A stretch of 64,000 bases of DNA, from NCBI GenBank assembly GCA_900314905.1, contig OMXA01000008.1, positions 1 through 64,000 on the forward strand. The letters run 5' to 3'. The position numbers were made by a program, and so were the translations under genes. Below are positions 28,001-36,468 of this stretch, one piece after another (within the stretch, counting starts at the first letter, position 1; each line of letters begins with the position of its first letter). The notes beneath the pieces were generated by a model. The model did not search any database. It was given only the letters and a program-made list of their open reading frames with translations, and was not told the DNA's origin. Source of the DNA: an uncultured Erysipelotrichaceae bacterium (GTDB lineage Bacteria; Bacillota_I; Bacilli_A; Erysipelotrichales; Erysipelotrichaceae).

Positions 28001-28240
28001 TTCTATATTGAGAAAGAAGCGTTCTGTCTCCATGGCATGATGGACTTCATTGCTGTGGGGAATACCCAGGTGGTTCTGATTGACTTCAAGACGGACCGGA
28101 TCCCGGATGCTGCATTGAAGGAGCGTTATCAGGGACAGATCGATGCATATGTGACCGCGCTAAAGATTCTGTATCCCGACAAGAGCATCACTGCATATCT
28201 CTGGAGCCTGCCGCAGAAACATGAAGTAACGATTCCATGA
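25100..28240 (+). CDS. addA: ATP-dependent helicase/nuclease subunit A
   Basis: A UvrD-family helicase fused to a PD-(D/E)XK nuclease, the motor of AddAB. The 1,046 residues have the Q motif FDEQQSEAI, Walker A SASAGAGKTGVL (motif I), ALTFTAAAAAEMKKRL (motif Ia), DEFQDTSELQN (motif II), VGDVKQSIYRFRQA (motif III), TIHQSKGLQYRIVFLW (motif V) and YVALTRAEERLFI (motif VI). The C-terminal nuclease has VVLIDFKTDRIP and the following QIDAYVTAL. Bacillus AddA is about 1,230 residues, so this is a compact version. GGAAAGGAGA precedes the ATG, and translation is probably coupled to addB. Confidence 0.95.
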   Translation: MPFDEQQSEAIATTGTSILVSASAGAGKTGVLVARLLKRCTEDHVPLSRILALTFTAAAAAEMKKRLAAGLHERAQSETDPEQNAYLNQQLIELENASITTIDSYCLSIIRKYYSVIGLDPATAANILSEGMKSSMEQEAWTSALKEYDHSHHEELLAMLKAFSTRSEDYEELHGIVNTLCTHADSSIDPEAWFHSAADSYAPVTKFQDFPEEILAFFFDQWKQYCLSIQEDLNVMSQTAMDSEKVKPELIDEKRNALEACMQELEERNYSGFCLRLDELATRKTTADRKAERYTEAREHMEATLKEMISLRYDEKTFIQDAGELNPICHSLSELAELSHRKFAEIKRDHACMDFSDMERFALNIMEANDGAAASVIRDSLDEIMIDEFQDTSELQNLILEKIAKPDNDFRVGDVKQSIYRFRQAKPELMRGLMQKPGIRTITLRHNYRSKDSIVKFTNLLFERLMNVSGLKDRYAEEDHVTIGRTAQEDPAPVPVVFEEILSPEAMENEETPGSKELKASWIAGKILEMKQKDPSLKFRNFAVLVRSHGDKRYLRSVFDQAGIPYDIDAREGFFQSELCQTVLAMCRLMCDPSDSVSLAAVCTSSFYSMDDEELARMKIGYASLADGVKALHPEVLEESQELREIARQEGISAMLDEIAFRHEFFERLPDSQKANFDYLSEQTAAQQPQSLRDFIDLMEASQDEKSSEAMSHGSDDDVVLVTTIHQSKGLQYRIVFLWSTSQNLFRDKSSAVLADDSLYLGMKYRVPFWNAERPTIQEIAIGHKGDLEDLEEFTRLLYVALTRAEERLFIVDVVKKPIEPEPITVSVLARRHGMTGLILSALGESELFHIEQTVPEKIKAAHSAGSAYAESLPSYQGAAAEEKEWITPSSREGSGLPDLEEIDHVRGRSFGTEIHEVIAQLPDCRWSMDDLKDSGLDEEACRMVLGFGNSELYQKALTMEIHKEYPFYIEKEAFCLHGMMDFIAVGNTQVVLIDFKTDRIPDAALKERYQGQIDAYVTALKILYPDKSITAYLWSLPQKHEVTIP

Positions 28241-28246
28241 AGAGAT

Positions 28247-28271
28247 TGAAAAAGCCGCAAGCGGCTTTTTC
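28247..28271. terminator. Bidirectional terminator after addA
   Basis: AAAAAGCCG/CGGCTTTTT with a 4-nt loop gives a U-run on both strands. It separates addA from the convergent small gene. Confidence 0.85.
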
Positions 28272-28276
28272 TCTGG

Positions 28277-28471
28277 TCAGAATGATGTCAGCGAACAATG
28301 GATGATGTCCTCGCCATCTGCGACAAGGGCAACTGCAGAACTGGGACAGCTGCGAGCATCAATCGCGGTCAGTCCAAGCCGTTTCAGCTGAGAAACGGAG
28401 TATTCATCCAGGGTATTTCTGGTGATCCCATGTTGCTTCAGGATGTCTTTTGCCTGTTTCGTGATATACAC
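28277..28471 (-). CDS. Small protein of unknown function (64 aa)
   Basis: Unrecognised. A GTG start at 28471 is chosen because AGGAGG lies 9 nt upstream; the alternative GTG at 28480 directly abuts that ribosome site. The product begins with YITKQAKDILKQHGITRNTL after the initiator Met and later has ARSCPSSAVALVADGEDIIH. It has two Cys, no membrane segment and a helix-plus-strand pattern. It is isolated between a bidirectional terminator and a TATAAT promoter. A good ribosome site and promoter make it credible despite its size. Confidence 0.6.
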   Translation of the reverse strand: MYITKQAKDILKQHGITRNTLDEYSVSQLKRLGLTAIDARSCPSSAVALVADGEDIIHCSLTSF

Positions 28472-28527
28472 TATGCTCACCCTCCTTCTGCATTGGAAAA
28501 AACGATCTGTTTCATCAATGCGTTGGT

Positions 28528-28556
28528 ATTATAATCAAAGAAAAATTCTTTTGCAC
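28528..28556 (-). promoter_or_regulatory. Promoter of the 64-residue protein gene
   Basis: -10 TATAAT and a weak -35 GTGCAA with 17-bp spacing; predicted leader of about 50 nt. Confidence 0.45.
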
Positions 28557-28575
28557 GTTATTTGAACAGTTTTAA

Positions 28576-28589
28576 TAAAAGCGTTTTCA
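28576..28589. promoter_or_regulatory. cre-like site upstream of the 64-residue gene
   Basis: TAAAAGCGTTTTCA matches the CcpA operator consensus TGWNANCGNTNWCA at all fixed positions but one. It is centred about 60 bp upstream of the predicted start. Confidence 0.3.
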
Positions 28590-28625
28590 TCTTTTCTGGG
28601 AGGGTACCAGTAAAAGAAAAAGATA

Positions 28626-28669
28626 AAAAAAGCATTCTGAACCGAAATGAAATCAGTTTCAGAATGCTC
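28626..28669 (-). terminator. Terminator of the degV operon, overlapping the stop codon
   Basis: The stem AGCATTCTGAA/TTCAGAATGCT encloses a 16-nt loop and is followed by a U-run on the minus strand. The upstream arm includes the last codons and stop of degV. Confidence 0.8.
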
Positions 28670-29540
28670 TGCGATTGGTTCCGTGATAGACCGCTGCCAT
28701 GAAGCCCGGGCCGACATGAGCGGTGATGACGGGGCCGAGCAGGTTGATGGTCACGTTCTTCAGCTGGGGATAGGCTTCCAGGATCTTTGCCCGGAATTGC
28801 TCTGCATCTTCCGGGGTTCCCGAGTGAATGACTGCGACTTCCTCTTCTGCAGTCTGTTCGTTCATCGTGTCTTTCATATCCGCGATGAGCTCACTCCAGG
28901 CTTTGCGCTTTCCATGGGCTTTCTTATAGGCTACGAGTTTTCCCTCATCATCGACGATGATCAGCGGCTTGATCGAAAGCAAAGTGCCGATCCAGGCAGA
29001 AGCGTTGGACAGACGGCCGCCTTTACGCAGCCATTTCAGATCATCGACCATGAATCTGCCGATGTATTCCAGCTTATGGCTTTCAAGCCAGCTGACGGTT
29101 TCGTCGAGAGAAGCGCCTGCTTCTTTCATTGAGACTGCTTTCTTCACAAGCAGTCCGAGGATATCCGTGACTGCATAGGTTTCCAGGTAGACAAAGCGCT
29201 GATCTGGGTATTCCTCGCGGATCATATTCGCCGCCATCTGGGCGTTCTTCAGAGAAGAAGAAATCGCACTGGTCATATCGAGATACAGGATGTCTTTCTT
29301 TTCCTGCATCAGCTTGACGAAGAACTTATGGTAGTCGTAGATCGAAATGGCTGAAGTGCTGACCTCAGCGCCATTGCGCATGGCTTCATACATTTTCAAT
29401 CTTGTTTCTGCCCTGCAGTCGTCGCGGTATTCTTTTCCATCCAGAATATAGGGATAGGAAATGAATGGAATATTGTGCTTCTGAAGATATTCCGGGCTGA
29501 GATCTGCAGTGGAGGCAGTCGCAATCATGTAGTCATTCAT
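28659..29540 (-). CDS. DegV family fatty-acid-binding protein
   Basis: A DegV/FakB-type lipid carrier. Such proteins present fatty acids to the kinase FakA so that exogenous fatty acids enter phospholipid synthesis. The 293 residues begin MNDYMIATASTADLSPEYLQ. They contain STSAISIYDYHKFF (the TSxP-like loop, here TSAI), YLDMTSAISSSLKNAQMAA (the SSGLSGTY-like stretch), DLKWLRKGGRLSNASAWIGT and the late GPVITAHVGPGFMAAVYHG motif that caps the lipid site. fakA is not in the window. The start overlaps the esterase stop by 4 nt. Confidence 0.85.
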   Translation of the reverse strand: MNDYMIATASTADLSPEYLQKHNIPFISYPYILDGKEYRDDCRAETRLKMYEAMRNGAEVSTSAISIYDYHKFFVKLMQEKKDILYLDMTSAISSSLKNAQMAANMIREEYPDQRFVYLETYAVTDILGLLVKKAVSMKEAGASLDETVSWLESHKLEYIGRFMVDDLKWLRKGGRLSNASAWIGTLLSIKPLIIVDDEGKLVAYKKAHGKRKAWSELIADMKDTMNEQTAEEEVAVIHSGTPEDAEQFRAKILEAYPQLKNVTINLLGPVITAHVGPGFMAAVYHGTNRRAF

Positions 29541-30169
29541 AGAGTTCGGGGATTATCGTAGCACATCCTTGCGAGCTTTTCGATGCCTCGGATGATTCTT
29601 GGACATGAATCCCCGAAATGTCCGCCTTCTCTCAGCTCATAGCACACGTGCTTGTTCCTTGTTTCGAGAATAGCCTGCACTTCTCTGGTTTTCTCTTCAA
29701 TCTGGCTGAGGACCGGAGATCTCGAAAGCTTTTCTGCATCTCCAAGAGAAAGATAGAAGTCCTCCGCATGAGAAGGATTCTGGTTCAGGTATTCCGTGAA
29801 ACCTGGATACCAGAGCGAACCGGAGGCAGACATCACCCCGTCTATGCCCACGGTTCTGGTCGAGGCATACAGGGCAAAGAGCCCCGCAAGGGAATAGCCG
29901 CACAGCAGAATATGAGCATAGTCCTTCTGTGCTTCCTGCAGAACCGGTTCGACCTGTTCCTTCAGGAAGGTATCCGCATGGCCCCCGAAGTCAGATCCAT
30001 TCCGGAACACTTTTTCTGCTGGCCAGGGAGAAAGCAGGTCATTCCAGTCTTTTTCTGAAACCGGAATCTGCGTGAATGAAATGTCCGGCAGTGCAGCGCT
30101 GATGCGCTGAATGTCTTCTTCGCCGATCAGGATTGCAAGAATCCTGTTTCCGGGATTGATCAGTTTCAT
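29537..30169 (-). CDS. Alpha/beta-hydrolase (esterase-like)
   Basis: A 210-residue hydrolase with the nucleophile elbow GYSLAG (LLCGYSLAGLFALYA) and a plausible catalytic His in REGGHFGDS near the C-terminus. An Asp/Glu partner is likely in SLGDAEKL. The arrangement, with GVMSASGSLWYPGF after the nucleophile, resembles the esterase-D/IroE type. No signal peptide is present, so it is probably cytoplasmic; the substrate is unknown. It overlaps both neighbours by 4 nt in the operon M16C peptidase-esterase-DegV. Confidence 0.75.
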   Translation of the reverse strand: MKLINPGNRILAILIGEEDIQRISAALPDISFTQIPVSEKDWNDLLSPWPAEKVFRNGSDFGGHADTFLKEQVEPVLQEAQKDYAHILLCGYSLAGLFALYASTRTVGIDGVMSASGSLWYPGFTEYLNQNPSHAEDFYLSLGDAEKLSRSPVLSQIEEKTREVQAILETRNKHVCYELREGGHFGDSCPRIIRGIEKLARMCYDNPRTL

Positions 30170-33039
30170 CCTTCCTCCAGACGCAGAATCGTCATGCCTT
30201 CTTCCTCTTCCAGCATCTGCTTCGGTGCTGCCAGGACTTCGGCGCGTTTTTCTGCAGATTCCATCTGATCTGCCAGATCAATCAGATCCTGAGGAACGGT
30301 AGAGAGAATTTCCTGTCTGCGGGCCTTGCGGGATTCATAGGTCTGCTCGCGGAACCAGAGACTGTCGCCGGTTCTCTGTTTCTGGCCAGGAGTCATCAGC
30401 GGTTCTGATGCGGCAATGGTGCCGATGATGTAATCTGTCAGATCGTCGGAAGCAGCTGCCATTTCACGGATGGCTGCCGGCACATTCTGATACACGCTCA
30501 GAGACTTTCCCGGGGTCGGATCCCGATAGCTCCAGCATCCGGTGATGCCGCTTGGCGAAACGAGGAAGCCGGTTCCGTAGGCTCCGCCCTTTACGCGGAT
30601 CTGTGTCCAGAGATATCCGTAAGTCATCATCTGGGCAAGTACTCTGGCGTGTCCGGTATATTCCGGAAGCCGGATGACGGAAGCACTGTAGCCGATCTGT
30701 GCAGGGATCTCGATGCCTTCTCTCTGATCGGAAAGCAGCGGATAGCGGACGACACAGCGCTGGAATGGCATATCATTCAGAGAATCGATGATTCTTCTGC
30801 ATTCGGAAAGATTTTCTTCTCCAGAAATGCTTAGGGTAAGACGATTCCTGCTGAAGATCACTTCCTGATACAGTTCTGCTTCATTGAGAAATTCTGCAGA
30901 GAGCTCATCATAGTGATCCGCAAGTGCACTGATCTTCTGACCGGCGGTGATGCCGCTGAAGTATTCTTTCGCGGCATTATCGGCAGTGAAATGCGCAGCT
31001 GCCCGGAGAATTGCAGCACTATGTCCGCTGGCAATCAGAGTCTGTCGGTACTGTTCTTTCTCCTGCAGGACCATCGGCTGAATCATGACCGGGTCCAGAA
31101 TGGTCTCCTGCAGAATCTCCAGAATCAGGTTCACTGCTTTCGAGAGGTTTTCTTTCAGCACGCTGCAGGAACAAGCCAATACCGGAACGCAGGCATCCGG
31201 GTGGCTGGCTGGTGCATAGACATCAGGGTAGAAAGAAAGATTTCCGATATAGCGGCGGATCTCCTGCTGCAGCTGGGGAAGGGTATGCGATTTCGTCGGC
31301 AGCTTGGAGAGCAGATGCGAATACATGCCTGCATATGGAAGCTGTTCTCTGCGAAGACCGGCTGCGCTGAAGTAGAGGTTCAGATAGACAATGCCGCTGT
31401 CGCTCTTAGGATACAGCAGAATCGGTACATGGCAGTATTCCTGTTCTTCCGGTTCCAGCCGGATCGGGTCTATGGAGACTTCGGAAAGGCTGAGCTTCGG
31501 AAGAGAAGCTTTCTGCTCTGGCGTATCCGTGCCTGCCTGCCATTCATCGAGCTCGAGGTTTTCAGAAATCACTCTGCTGATGGAAGTCCCCCAGGATTCC
31601 TTTGCAGCATGCAGACGGGCTGCTTCTTTTTCTGCCCGCTTCTTTCCGAGATCCGGATCCGGAAGCGTAATCAGTTCGCAGAGATGGTCAGGATCCAGGA
31701 ATTCTTTCAGCAGATGCTCGAAATAGCCGGACTCTGTTTCATCACGAAGGTCCTGATAGCAGCTTCCGCAGTTCAGATACAGTTCCGGATCGCCGCCATA
31801 CATCCAGGAATTATAAGAAGAAGCTGCCAGCATCACTCCGGCTGGTTCTTTCGGTTCGCGGTAATGGAATTCATTCTGGCTGAGGGCAGCGAGAATCGCT
31901 TCGTGATCGAGGCCATTCTCAGCCAGGTCTCTCAGGGTATCCTTTACTGTTTTCTCTGCTTTTTCTGCAAGTGCTTCATCGGTATTGCGGATGATGACTG
32001 CAGCATATGGCTGCAGCATCGAGTCGATCACAGCGATCTCAGCATCCTGACCAGCGCCGGCCTCGAGAACTGCTTTCTTCAGCGGAGACTCATTGTGTTC
32101 GGCAAGCACGCTGGAAAGCACGTCCCAGGCCAGCAGCTTCTTTACGTCTGCATAAGTTCCGATCACGCGGCCGAATGTGATCTGCGCCTTGTTCTTCGGG
32201 TCTTCTTCCGGAGCGATTTCATAGAAGTTCGTCTTTCTGCATGCAGGAACATCTTTCTGCATCGGAATTGCCGGGGCACCATCGCTATGGTCATAGTCCC
32301 GGAAGTATCCGTCAATCTCTGCAAGAACCGCATCGATGTCCAGATCTCCATCCAGGAATGTCATGGAATTGCCTGGATGATAGAACCGCTGATGCGTTGC
32401 CAGGAATTCTTCATAAGAAAGATCAGGAATGTGTTCCGGATCGCCGCCGGAAACATACTGATAGCAGTTATCAGGGAACAGGATGCGGTTCATCTCATCG
32501 ATGATGGTCTCATCTACGGAAGAAAAGGCACCTTTCATCTCATTGAACACCACGCCTTTATAGACCGGTTCCTCTTCCGGGTTCCGGATTTCATAGTGCC
32601 AGCCTTCCTGGCGGAAGATATCCGGATTCGTATAAATAGATGGGTGCAGCACGGCATCCAGATAGACGTCCATCAGATTCAGGAAGTCTTCGGGATTGCG
32701 GCTGCTGACTGGATAGAAGGTCTTGTCAGATCCGGTCATTGCATTCAGAAATGTCTGGAGAGAGGATTTCAGAAGATCCACGAATGGTTCTCTGACCGGA
32801 TATTTCCGGGATCCGTTGAGCACGGAGTGCTCGCAGATATGAAAGACTCCGGTATCGTTTTCCGGAATTGTTCGGAAGCCGATGCAGAAGGTCTTGTTTT
32901 CTTCTGCCCGATCAAGCCAGCAGAGTCCGGCACCGGTCCGGCTGTGTTTCATTTCATAGAGCGTTCCGTGGCGGTCTTCCAGCTTGCGTACGCGGGTCAC
33001 CCGGAATCCGTGCAGTTCATCATTGATATTCAATTCCAT
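30166..33039 (-). CDS. M16C-family metallopeptidase (presequence-protease-like)
   Basis: A zinc peptidase of the insulinase superfamily, subfamily M16C (PreP/falcilysin type), which degrades peptides inside a closed chamber. The 957 residues contain the inverted zinc motif HICEH (in GVFHICEHSVLNGSRKYP), with the third ligand expected in VFNEMKGAFSS. The second catalytically inactive half and the C-terminal region (YGTGFLVSPSGITGCWSYRD) fit the full-length family. No signal peptide is seen, so it is a likely cytosolic oligopeptidase. AAAGGACATCAT precedes the ATG. It is the first gene of a three-gene operon with overlapping ends. Confidence 0.93.
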   Translation of the reverse strand: MELNINDELHGFRVTRVRKLEDRHGTLYEMKHSRTGAGLCWLDRAEENKTFCIGFRTIPENDTGVFHICEHSVLNGSRKYPVREPFVDLLKSSLQTFLNAMTGSDKTFYPVSSRNPEDFLNLMDVYLDAVLHPSIYTNPDIFRQEGWHYEIRNPEEEPVYKGVVFNEMKGAFSSVDETIIDEMNRILFPDNCYQYVSGGDPEHIPDLSYEEFLATHQRFYHPGNSMTFLDGDLDIDAVLAEIDGYFRDYDHSDGAPAIPMQKDVPACRKTNFYEIAPEEDPKNKAQITFGRVIGTYADVKKLLAWDVLSSVLAEHNESPLKKAVLEAGAGQDAEIAVIDSMLQPYAAVIIRNTDEALAEKAEKTVKDTLRDLAENGLDHEAILAALSQNEFHYREPKEPAGVMLAASSYNSWMYGGDPELYLNCGSCYQDLRDETESGYFEHLLKEFLDPDHLCELITLPDPDLGKKRAEKEAARLHAAKESWGTSISRVISENLELDEWQAGTDTPEQKASLPKLSLSEVSIDPIRLEPEEQEYCHVPILLYPKSDSGIVYLNLYFSAAGLRREQLPYAGMYSHLLSKLPTKSHTLPQLQQEIRRYIGNLSFYPDVYAPASHPDACVPVLACSCSVLKENLSKAVNLILEILQETILDPVMIQPMVLQEKEQYRQTLIASGHSAAILRAAAHFTADNAAKEYFSGITAGQKISALADHYDELSAEFLNEAELYQEVIFSRNRLTLSISGEENLSECRRIIDSLNDMPFQRCVVRYPLLSDQREGIEIPAQIGYSASVIRLPEYTGHARVLAQMMTYGYLWTQIRVKGGAYGTGFLVSPSGITGCWSYRDPTPGKSLSVYQNVPAAIREMAAASDDLTDYIIGTIAASEPLMTPGQKQRTGDSLWFREQTYESRKARRQEILSTVPQDLIDLADQMESAEKRAEVLAAPKQMLEEEEGMTILRLEEG

Positions 33040-33141
33040 ATGATGTCCTTTCTTTGCCTGTCTTATTCAGTGTATCACACTGCACGCAAAGACAAGCCGG
33101 CGGCGCCGCATGGTAGAATAGTCCCGGAATGGAGCTGGAAT

Positions 33142-34716
33142 ATGCTTAGACTTGAAATTCATACCCCCGTCTCTGATCAGGCAGATCCGATTGAGACCGC
33201 GATCAGAGAGCGTCATATCAAGGCGTCTGATCTTCGTCATGCGGAGATTATTCATCGTTCCTTAGATGCCAGGGCAGGAAGATCGCCGCGCTATGACTGG
33301 CAGATTGACCTGGAGCTGGAGAGAGAAGACTATTATCTGAAGAAACTGAAGGCAAAGCGTTCTGAGCCTTATCATTATGAAGTCCCTGAGGCTGGTTCTG
33401 AGATTCTGAGCGCAAGACCGGTGATTGCCGGGTTCGGACCTACCGGGATGGCGGCTGCTTATCTGCTTGCTGCAAAAGGATACCGGCCGATTGTCGTGGA
33501 GCGCGGACCGGCAATTGAAGATCGCAAGGCGGCTGTGGATGCTTACTGGAAGACAGGCGTGCTGGATCCGGAAAAGAATGTGCAGTTCGGCGAAGGCGGA
33601 GCCGGTGCGTTTTCGGATGGCAAGCTGACGACCAGGGTCAAGGATCCCAGAGTGCGGCTGATTCTTACAGAACTGGTCAAGGCTGGGGCAGATCCTTCGA
33701 TCATGTGGATGAATCATCCTCATATCGGCACGGATGCGCTGTGCGGGATTGATGAAGCTCTGAGAAAAGAGATTGAACGGATGGGCGGAGAAGTCCGGTT
33801 CATGACGAAGCTGGAGAAGATCGTCACGCTGCATGGTTCTCTGAAGGAAGTGAAGCTGAGTGATGGAACCTGTCTTCCATGCAGGGTTCTGATTCTTGCC
33901 ATCGGGCATAGTGCAAGAGATACGTTCCGGATGCTGGAACAGTGCGGGGTGCCGATGGAAGCGAAGCAGTTTGCGGTCGGATTCAGGGCAGAGCATCTGC
34001 AGTCGTTCATCAATGCAAGACAATACCGCAGCATTCCCGAAGGAACTGTTCTGCCGGCAGCCGAGTATCATCTGAGCCATACGTCGTCGCTGGGCAAAGG
34101 GGTCTACAGCTTCTGCATGTGCCCGGGCGGCTATGTTGTAGCCGCCGCAAGCCAGAAAGATACCGTGGTCGTCAATGGCATGTCATATGCTGCCAGAGAT
34201 GGCAGAAATGCCAACAGTGCCCTGGTCATTCAGACCGATGCGTCTGATTTCGGAGAAGGACTGATGGCCGGAGTGGAGTTTCAGGAGCGCATGGAGCATC
34301 TTGCATTTGAGATGGGCAATGGAAAAGCGCCCTGCGAGACGATCGCGCATTACCTGGATTCTTCTGCTGGCAATGAGATCACGGACGTGATCCCGACGTA
34401 TCCGCTCGGGACGAAGATGATGGATCTTCATCCGCTGCTGAATGAACGGATGAATCAGAGTCTTGCCGAGATGCTGGGGCATACGGAGAAGATCTTTCCG
34501 GGGTTCACGAGGAATGGGGCATTATTTACCGGAGTGGAGACCAGAACCAGTTCGCCGATCAGGATCCTGCGCAATCTTTCCACGATGGAATCTGAAGTAT
34601 CGGGGTTATATCCATGCGGAGAAGGAGCAGGGTATTCCGGCGGAATTGTTTCGTCGGCGATTGACGGCGTGAAGGCAGCAGAGCAGATCATTGCGCGGTT
34701 TGCGCCGCTTGGATGA
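33142..34716 (+). CDS. FAD-dependent oxidoreductase (COG2509-type)
   Basis: An uncharacterised NAD(P)/FAD-dependent dehydrogenase of 524 residues. After an N-terminal about 95-residue domain (RRPRYDWQ-like segment SPRYDWQIDLELEREDYYLK), the dinucleotide fold appears as VIAGFGPTGMAAAYLLAAKG, followed by VVERGPAIEDRK. The block VQFGEGGAGAFSDGKLTTRV and the C-terminal YPCGEGAGYSGGIVSSAIDG are hallmarks of this family. GGAG lies 7 nt before the ATG at 33142. The reading frame is open further upstream through the antisense of the peptidase gene, but that part is not coding. The stop directly precedes the NdpA-like gene. Partner and substrate are unknown. Confidence 0.88.
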   Translation: MLRLEIHTPVSDQADPIETAIRERHIKASDLRHAEIIHRSLDARAGRSPRYDWQIDLELEREDYYLKKLKAKRSEPYHYEVPEAGSEILSARPVIAGFGPTGMAAAYLLAAKGYRPIVVERGPAIEDRKAAVDAYWKTGVLDPEKNVQFGEGGAGAFSDGKLTTRVKDPRVRLILTELVKAGADPSIMWMNHPHIGTDALCGIDEALRKEIERMGGEVRFMTKLEKIVTLHGSLKEVKLSDGTCLPCRVLILAIGHSARDTFRMLEQCGVPMEAKQFAVGFRAEHLQSFINARQYRSIPEGTVLPAAEYHLSHTSSLGKGVYSFCMCPGGYVVAAASQKDTVVVNGMSYAARDGRNANSALVIQTDASDFGEGLMAGVEFQERMEHLAFEMGNGKAPCETIAHYLDSSAGNEITDVIPTYPLGTKMMDLHPLLNERMNQSLAEMLGHTEKIFPGFTRNGALFTGVETRTSSPIRILRNLSTMESEVSGLYPCGEGAGYSGGIVSSAIDGVKAAEQIIARFAPLG

Positions 34717-34728
34717 ATGGAGCAGAAA

Positions 34729-35739
34729 ATGATGTCAGAAGAAAAAGAAGAGGAACTGATCCTGCATGCGGCGGTGCTGCATATTCTGGATTTCCGGACC
34801 GGGGCTTCCGTATATTCGGAACAGGTTCTGGATCTGGAAGATGAGATGATCTTCGGCTATGTGATGCATCAGATGGTACGGGCTTCCAATGATATGCAGA
34901 ACCGGGAGGGAATATTCCGGGAAGACAGTGCGATGAAGAATCTTCTGGAGCAGTATGCCGAGGGAGAACTTGATTTTCTTACGTTCTCGATGCAGGCGGC
35001 GAAGAATGCGGAAGAAGTCATGAAGACCTATCTGGATCTGCCGACGGATTGTCTGGTTCTGGACTATGAACAGAATGGGAAGAGATATGCCGGAATGCTG
35101 TTTCTGGAGATCTCCAAGGCATTCACGCAGATCACGGAACAGAATGAGCGGACCGTGAATACGATTCTGGAATCATATTCCGTACTGCCGGGATTCTCGA
35201 AGAAGATCCGTTTTGCTGCGTCTATATGCCTGGAGGATTTCTCGATCCGCTTCCTGGATGAGGCTTCCAGAAGCTCGGATGCTTCGCTGATGCAGGAAGT
35301 GCTCGGATGCTCGTCCGGGAAGTCTTCCGAAGAAGTTCTGAAGACTCTGACGAAGATCACGGAGCAGGTGGCCGAGGAACATGAAGAAAACCCGGCTCTG
35401 ATGGTGAGCCGGGTCAAGAACTATCTGCGGGAAACGACGGAATCCAAGCCGAGTGTGACGACGGAAGATCTTTCTTCTCATGTATTTTCAGAATCAGAAG
35501 AACTGAAGACTGCGTTTGAGAAACGGGTTCAGGAAGAAGAAGTTCCGGAAGAAGTGGTTCTGCCGAAGACGGCGTCCGCCAGAAGGCTGAAAAATCAGAG
35601 AATCCGGACAGATACCGGGATTGAGCTGATATTCCCGACCGAGTATTTCAGCAGCCCGGATTTCATTGAGTTCACGAATCATCCGGATGGAACGATTTCC
35701 ATTGAGCTGAAGCAGATCGGAAAGATCACGAATCGCTGA
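34729..35739 (+). CDS. NdpA/YejK-like nucleoid-associated protein
   Basis: A 336-residue protein similar to the 37-kDa nucleoid-associated family. It opens with LILHAAVLHILDFRTGASVY, continues with a helical domain (VRASNDMQNREGIF) and ends with the conserved VELIFPxxYF-like segment IELIFPTEYFSSPDFIEF. The family binds the nucleoid, and related proteins occur on mobile elements; its role in Bacillota is not established. The start is set at the Met with GGAG six nt upstream (34729). Codons at 34717 and 34732 are alternatives, and 34717 has no ribosome site. It follows the FAD gene directly and converges on prsW with a 1-nt gap and no visible terminator. Confidence 0.75.
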   Translation: MMSEEKEEELILHAAVLHILDFRTGASVYSEQVLDLEDEMIFGYVMHQMVRASNDMQNREGIFREDSAMKNLLEQYAEGELDFLTFSMQAAKNAEEVMKTYLDLPTDCLVLDYEQNGKRYAGMLFLEISKAFTQITEQNERTVNTILESYSVLPGFSKKIRFAASICLEDFSIRFLDEASRSSDASLMQEVLGCSSGKSSEEVLKTLTKITEQVAEEHEENPALMVSRVKNYLRETTESKPSVTTEDLSSHVFSESEELKTAFEKRVQEEEVPEEVVLPKTASARRLKNQRIRTDTGIELIFPTEYFSSPDFIEFTNHPDGTISIELKQIGKITNR

Positions 35740-35740
35740 T

Positions 35741-36466
35741 TCAGATTGCGTAATCCTGCTGTGATTCCTTTTTCACGCGACGATAGACGCTGAGGAAGAG
35801 GACAATGACAAAGACTGCAAACAGCAGCGTGGAAAACCCGGTATTCACCATGATGCAGCCATCATAGAAGGCATGCAGGCTAGCTGCCGAAAGAAACCCA
35901 TGCAGCAGATTGAACTTCGTGCCGGCATCGTCGCCATAAACGTCGCATACTTTTGCCCGGCCATAATAGGACCCGAGAGCAACGCCGAAAGAAAGATGCG
36001 CGGGAATTGCAAGCAGAGCTCTTGAAAGAGCGATGCTCAGCCCATACTGGCTGACATAGATCACATTCTCGAACGCCGCAAAGCCGAGGCTTACGAACAC
36101 TGCATAGACGACTCCGTCAAAGCGGTAGTTGAAAGCGGGCTGATTCCAGCTGCGCCGTTTCAGAAAGTACAGCTTTGCTCCTTCTTCTGATATTCCTACC
36201 AGGATGGCGTCCGCAATTGCGGCTGAGGCAGTTCCTTCTCTGATCGGCAGAGACGGAATCAGAAGATCTTCCCCGATCCATTCCAGCACCATCGCTGCAA
36301 GTGCGGCAAGCACGCCGCCGAAGAGCAGAGAGACTAAGAGCCTGCCCGGCTCTTTTTCAATGGTATCGTTCTGATAGATGAAGCGGAGCAGAAATGCGGC
36401 AGGAGCGATCGCTGCAGCCAGATAGATCAGCGATGTGACAAGTGGAAGGTCATACACATGGCTCAT
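35741..36466 (-). CDS. prsW: PrsW-family intramembrane metalloprotease
   Basis: A membrane protease of the PrsW/CPBP-like group; in Bacillus, PrsW cleaves the anti-sigma factor RsiW. The 241 residues have about seven to eight membrane helices. Catalytic-type motifs are GISEEGAKL (EExxK), FAAFENVIYV (ENxxY), AIPAHLSFGVALG (HxxF) and LHAFYD (HxxxD). AAGGAGAACTGACC precedes the ATG. It is the last of seven closely spaced genes that begin with a two-component system. The anti-sigma substrate, if any, is not identified; the sigma-like membrane protein at 4-5.3 kb is a speculative partner. Confidence 0.88.
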   Translation of the reverse strand: MSHVYDLPLVTSLIYLAAAIAPAAFLLRFIYQNDTIEKEPGRLLVSLLFGGVLAALAAMVLEWIGEDLLIPSLPIREGTASAAIADAILVGISEEGAKLYFLKRRSWNQPAFNYRFDGVVYAVFVSLGFAAFENVIYVSQYGLSIALSRALLAIPAHLSFGVALGSYYGRAKVCDVYGDDAGTKFNLLHGFLSAASLHAFYDGCIMVNTGFSTLLFAVFVIVLFLSVYRRVKKESQQDYAI

Positions 36467-36468
36467 GG

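Noticed and set aside
30913..33141. Upstream extension of the FAD oxidoreductase to a 1,267-residue protein
   Set aside because: The extension is antisense to the M16C peptidase. A good ribosome site and ATG lie at 33142, where the family homology starts.
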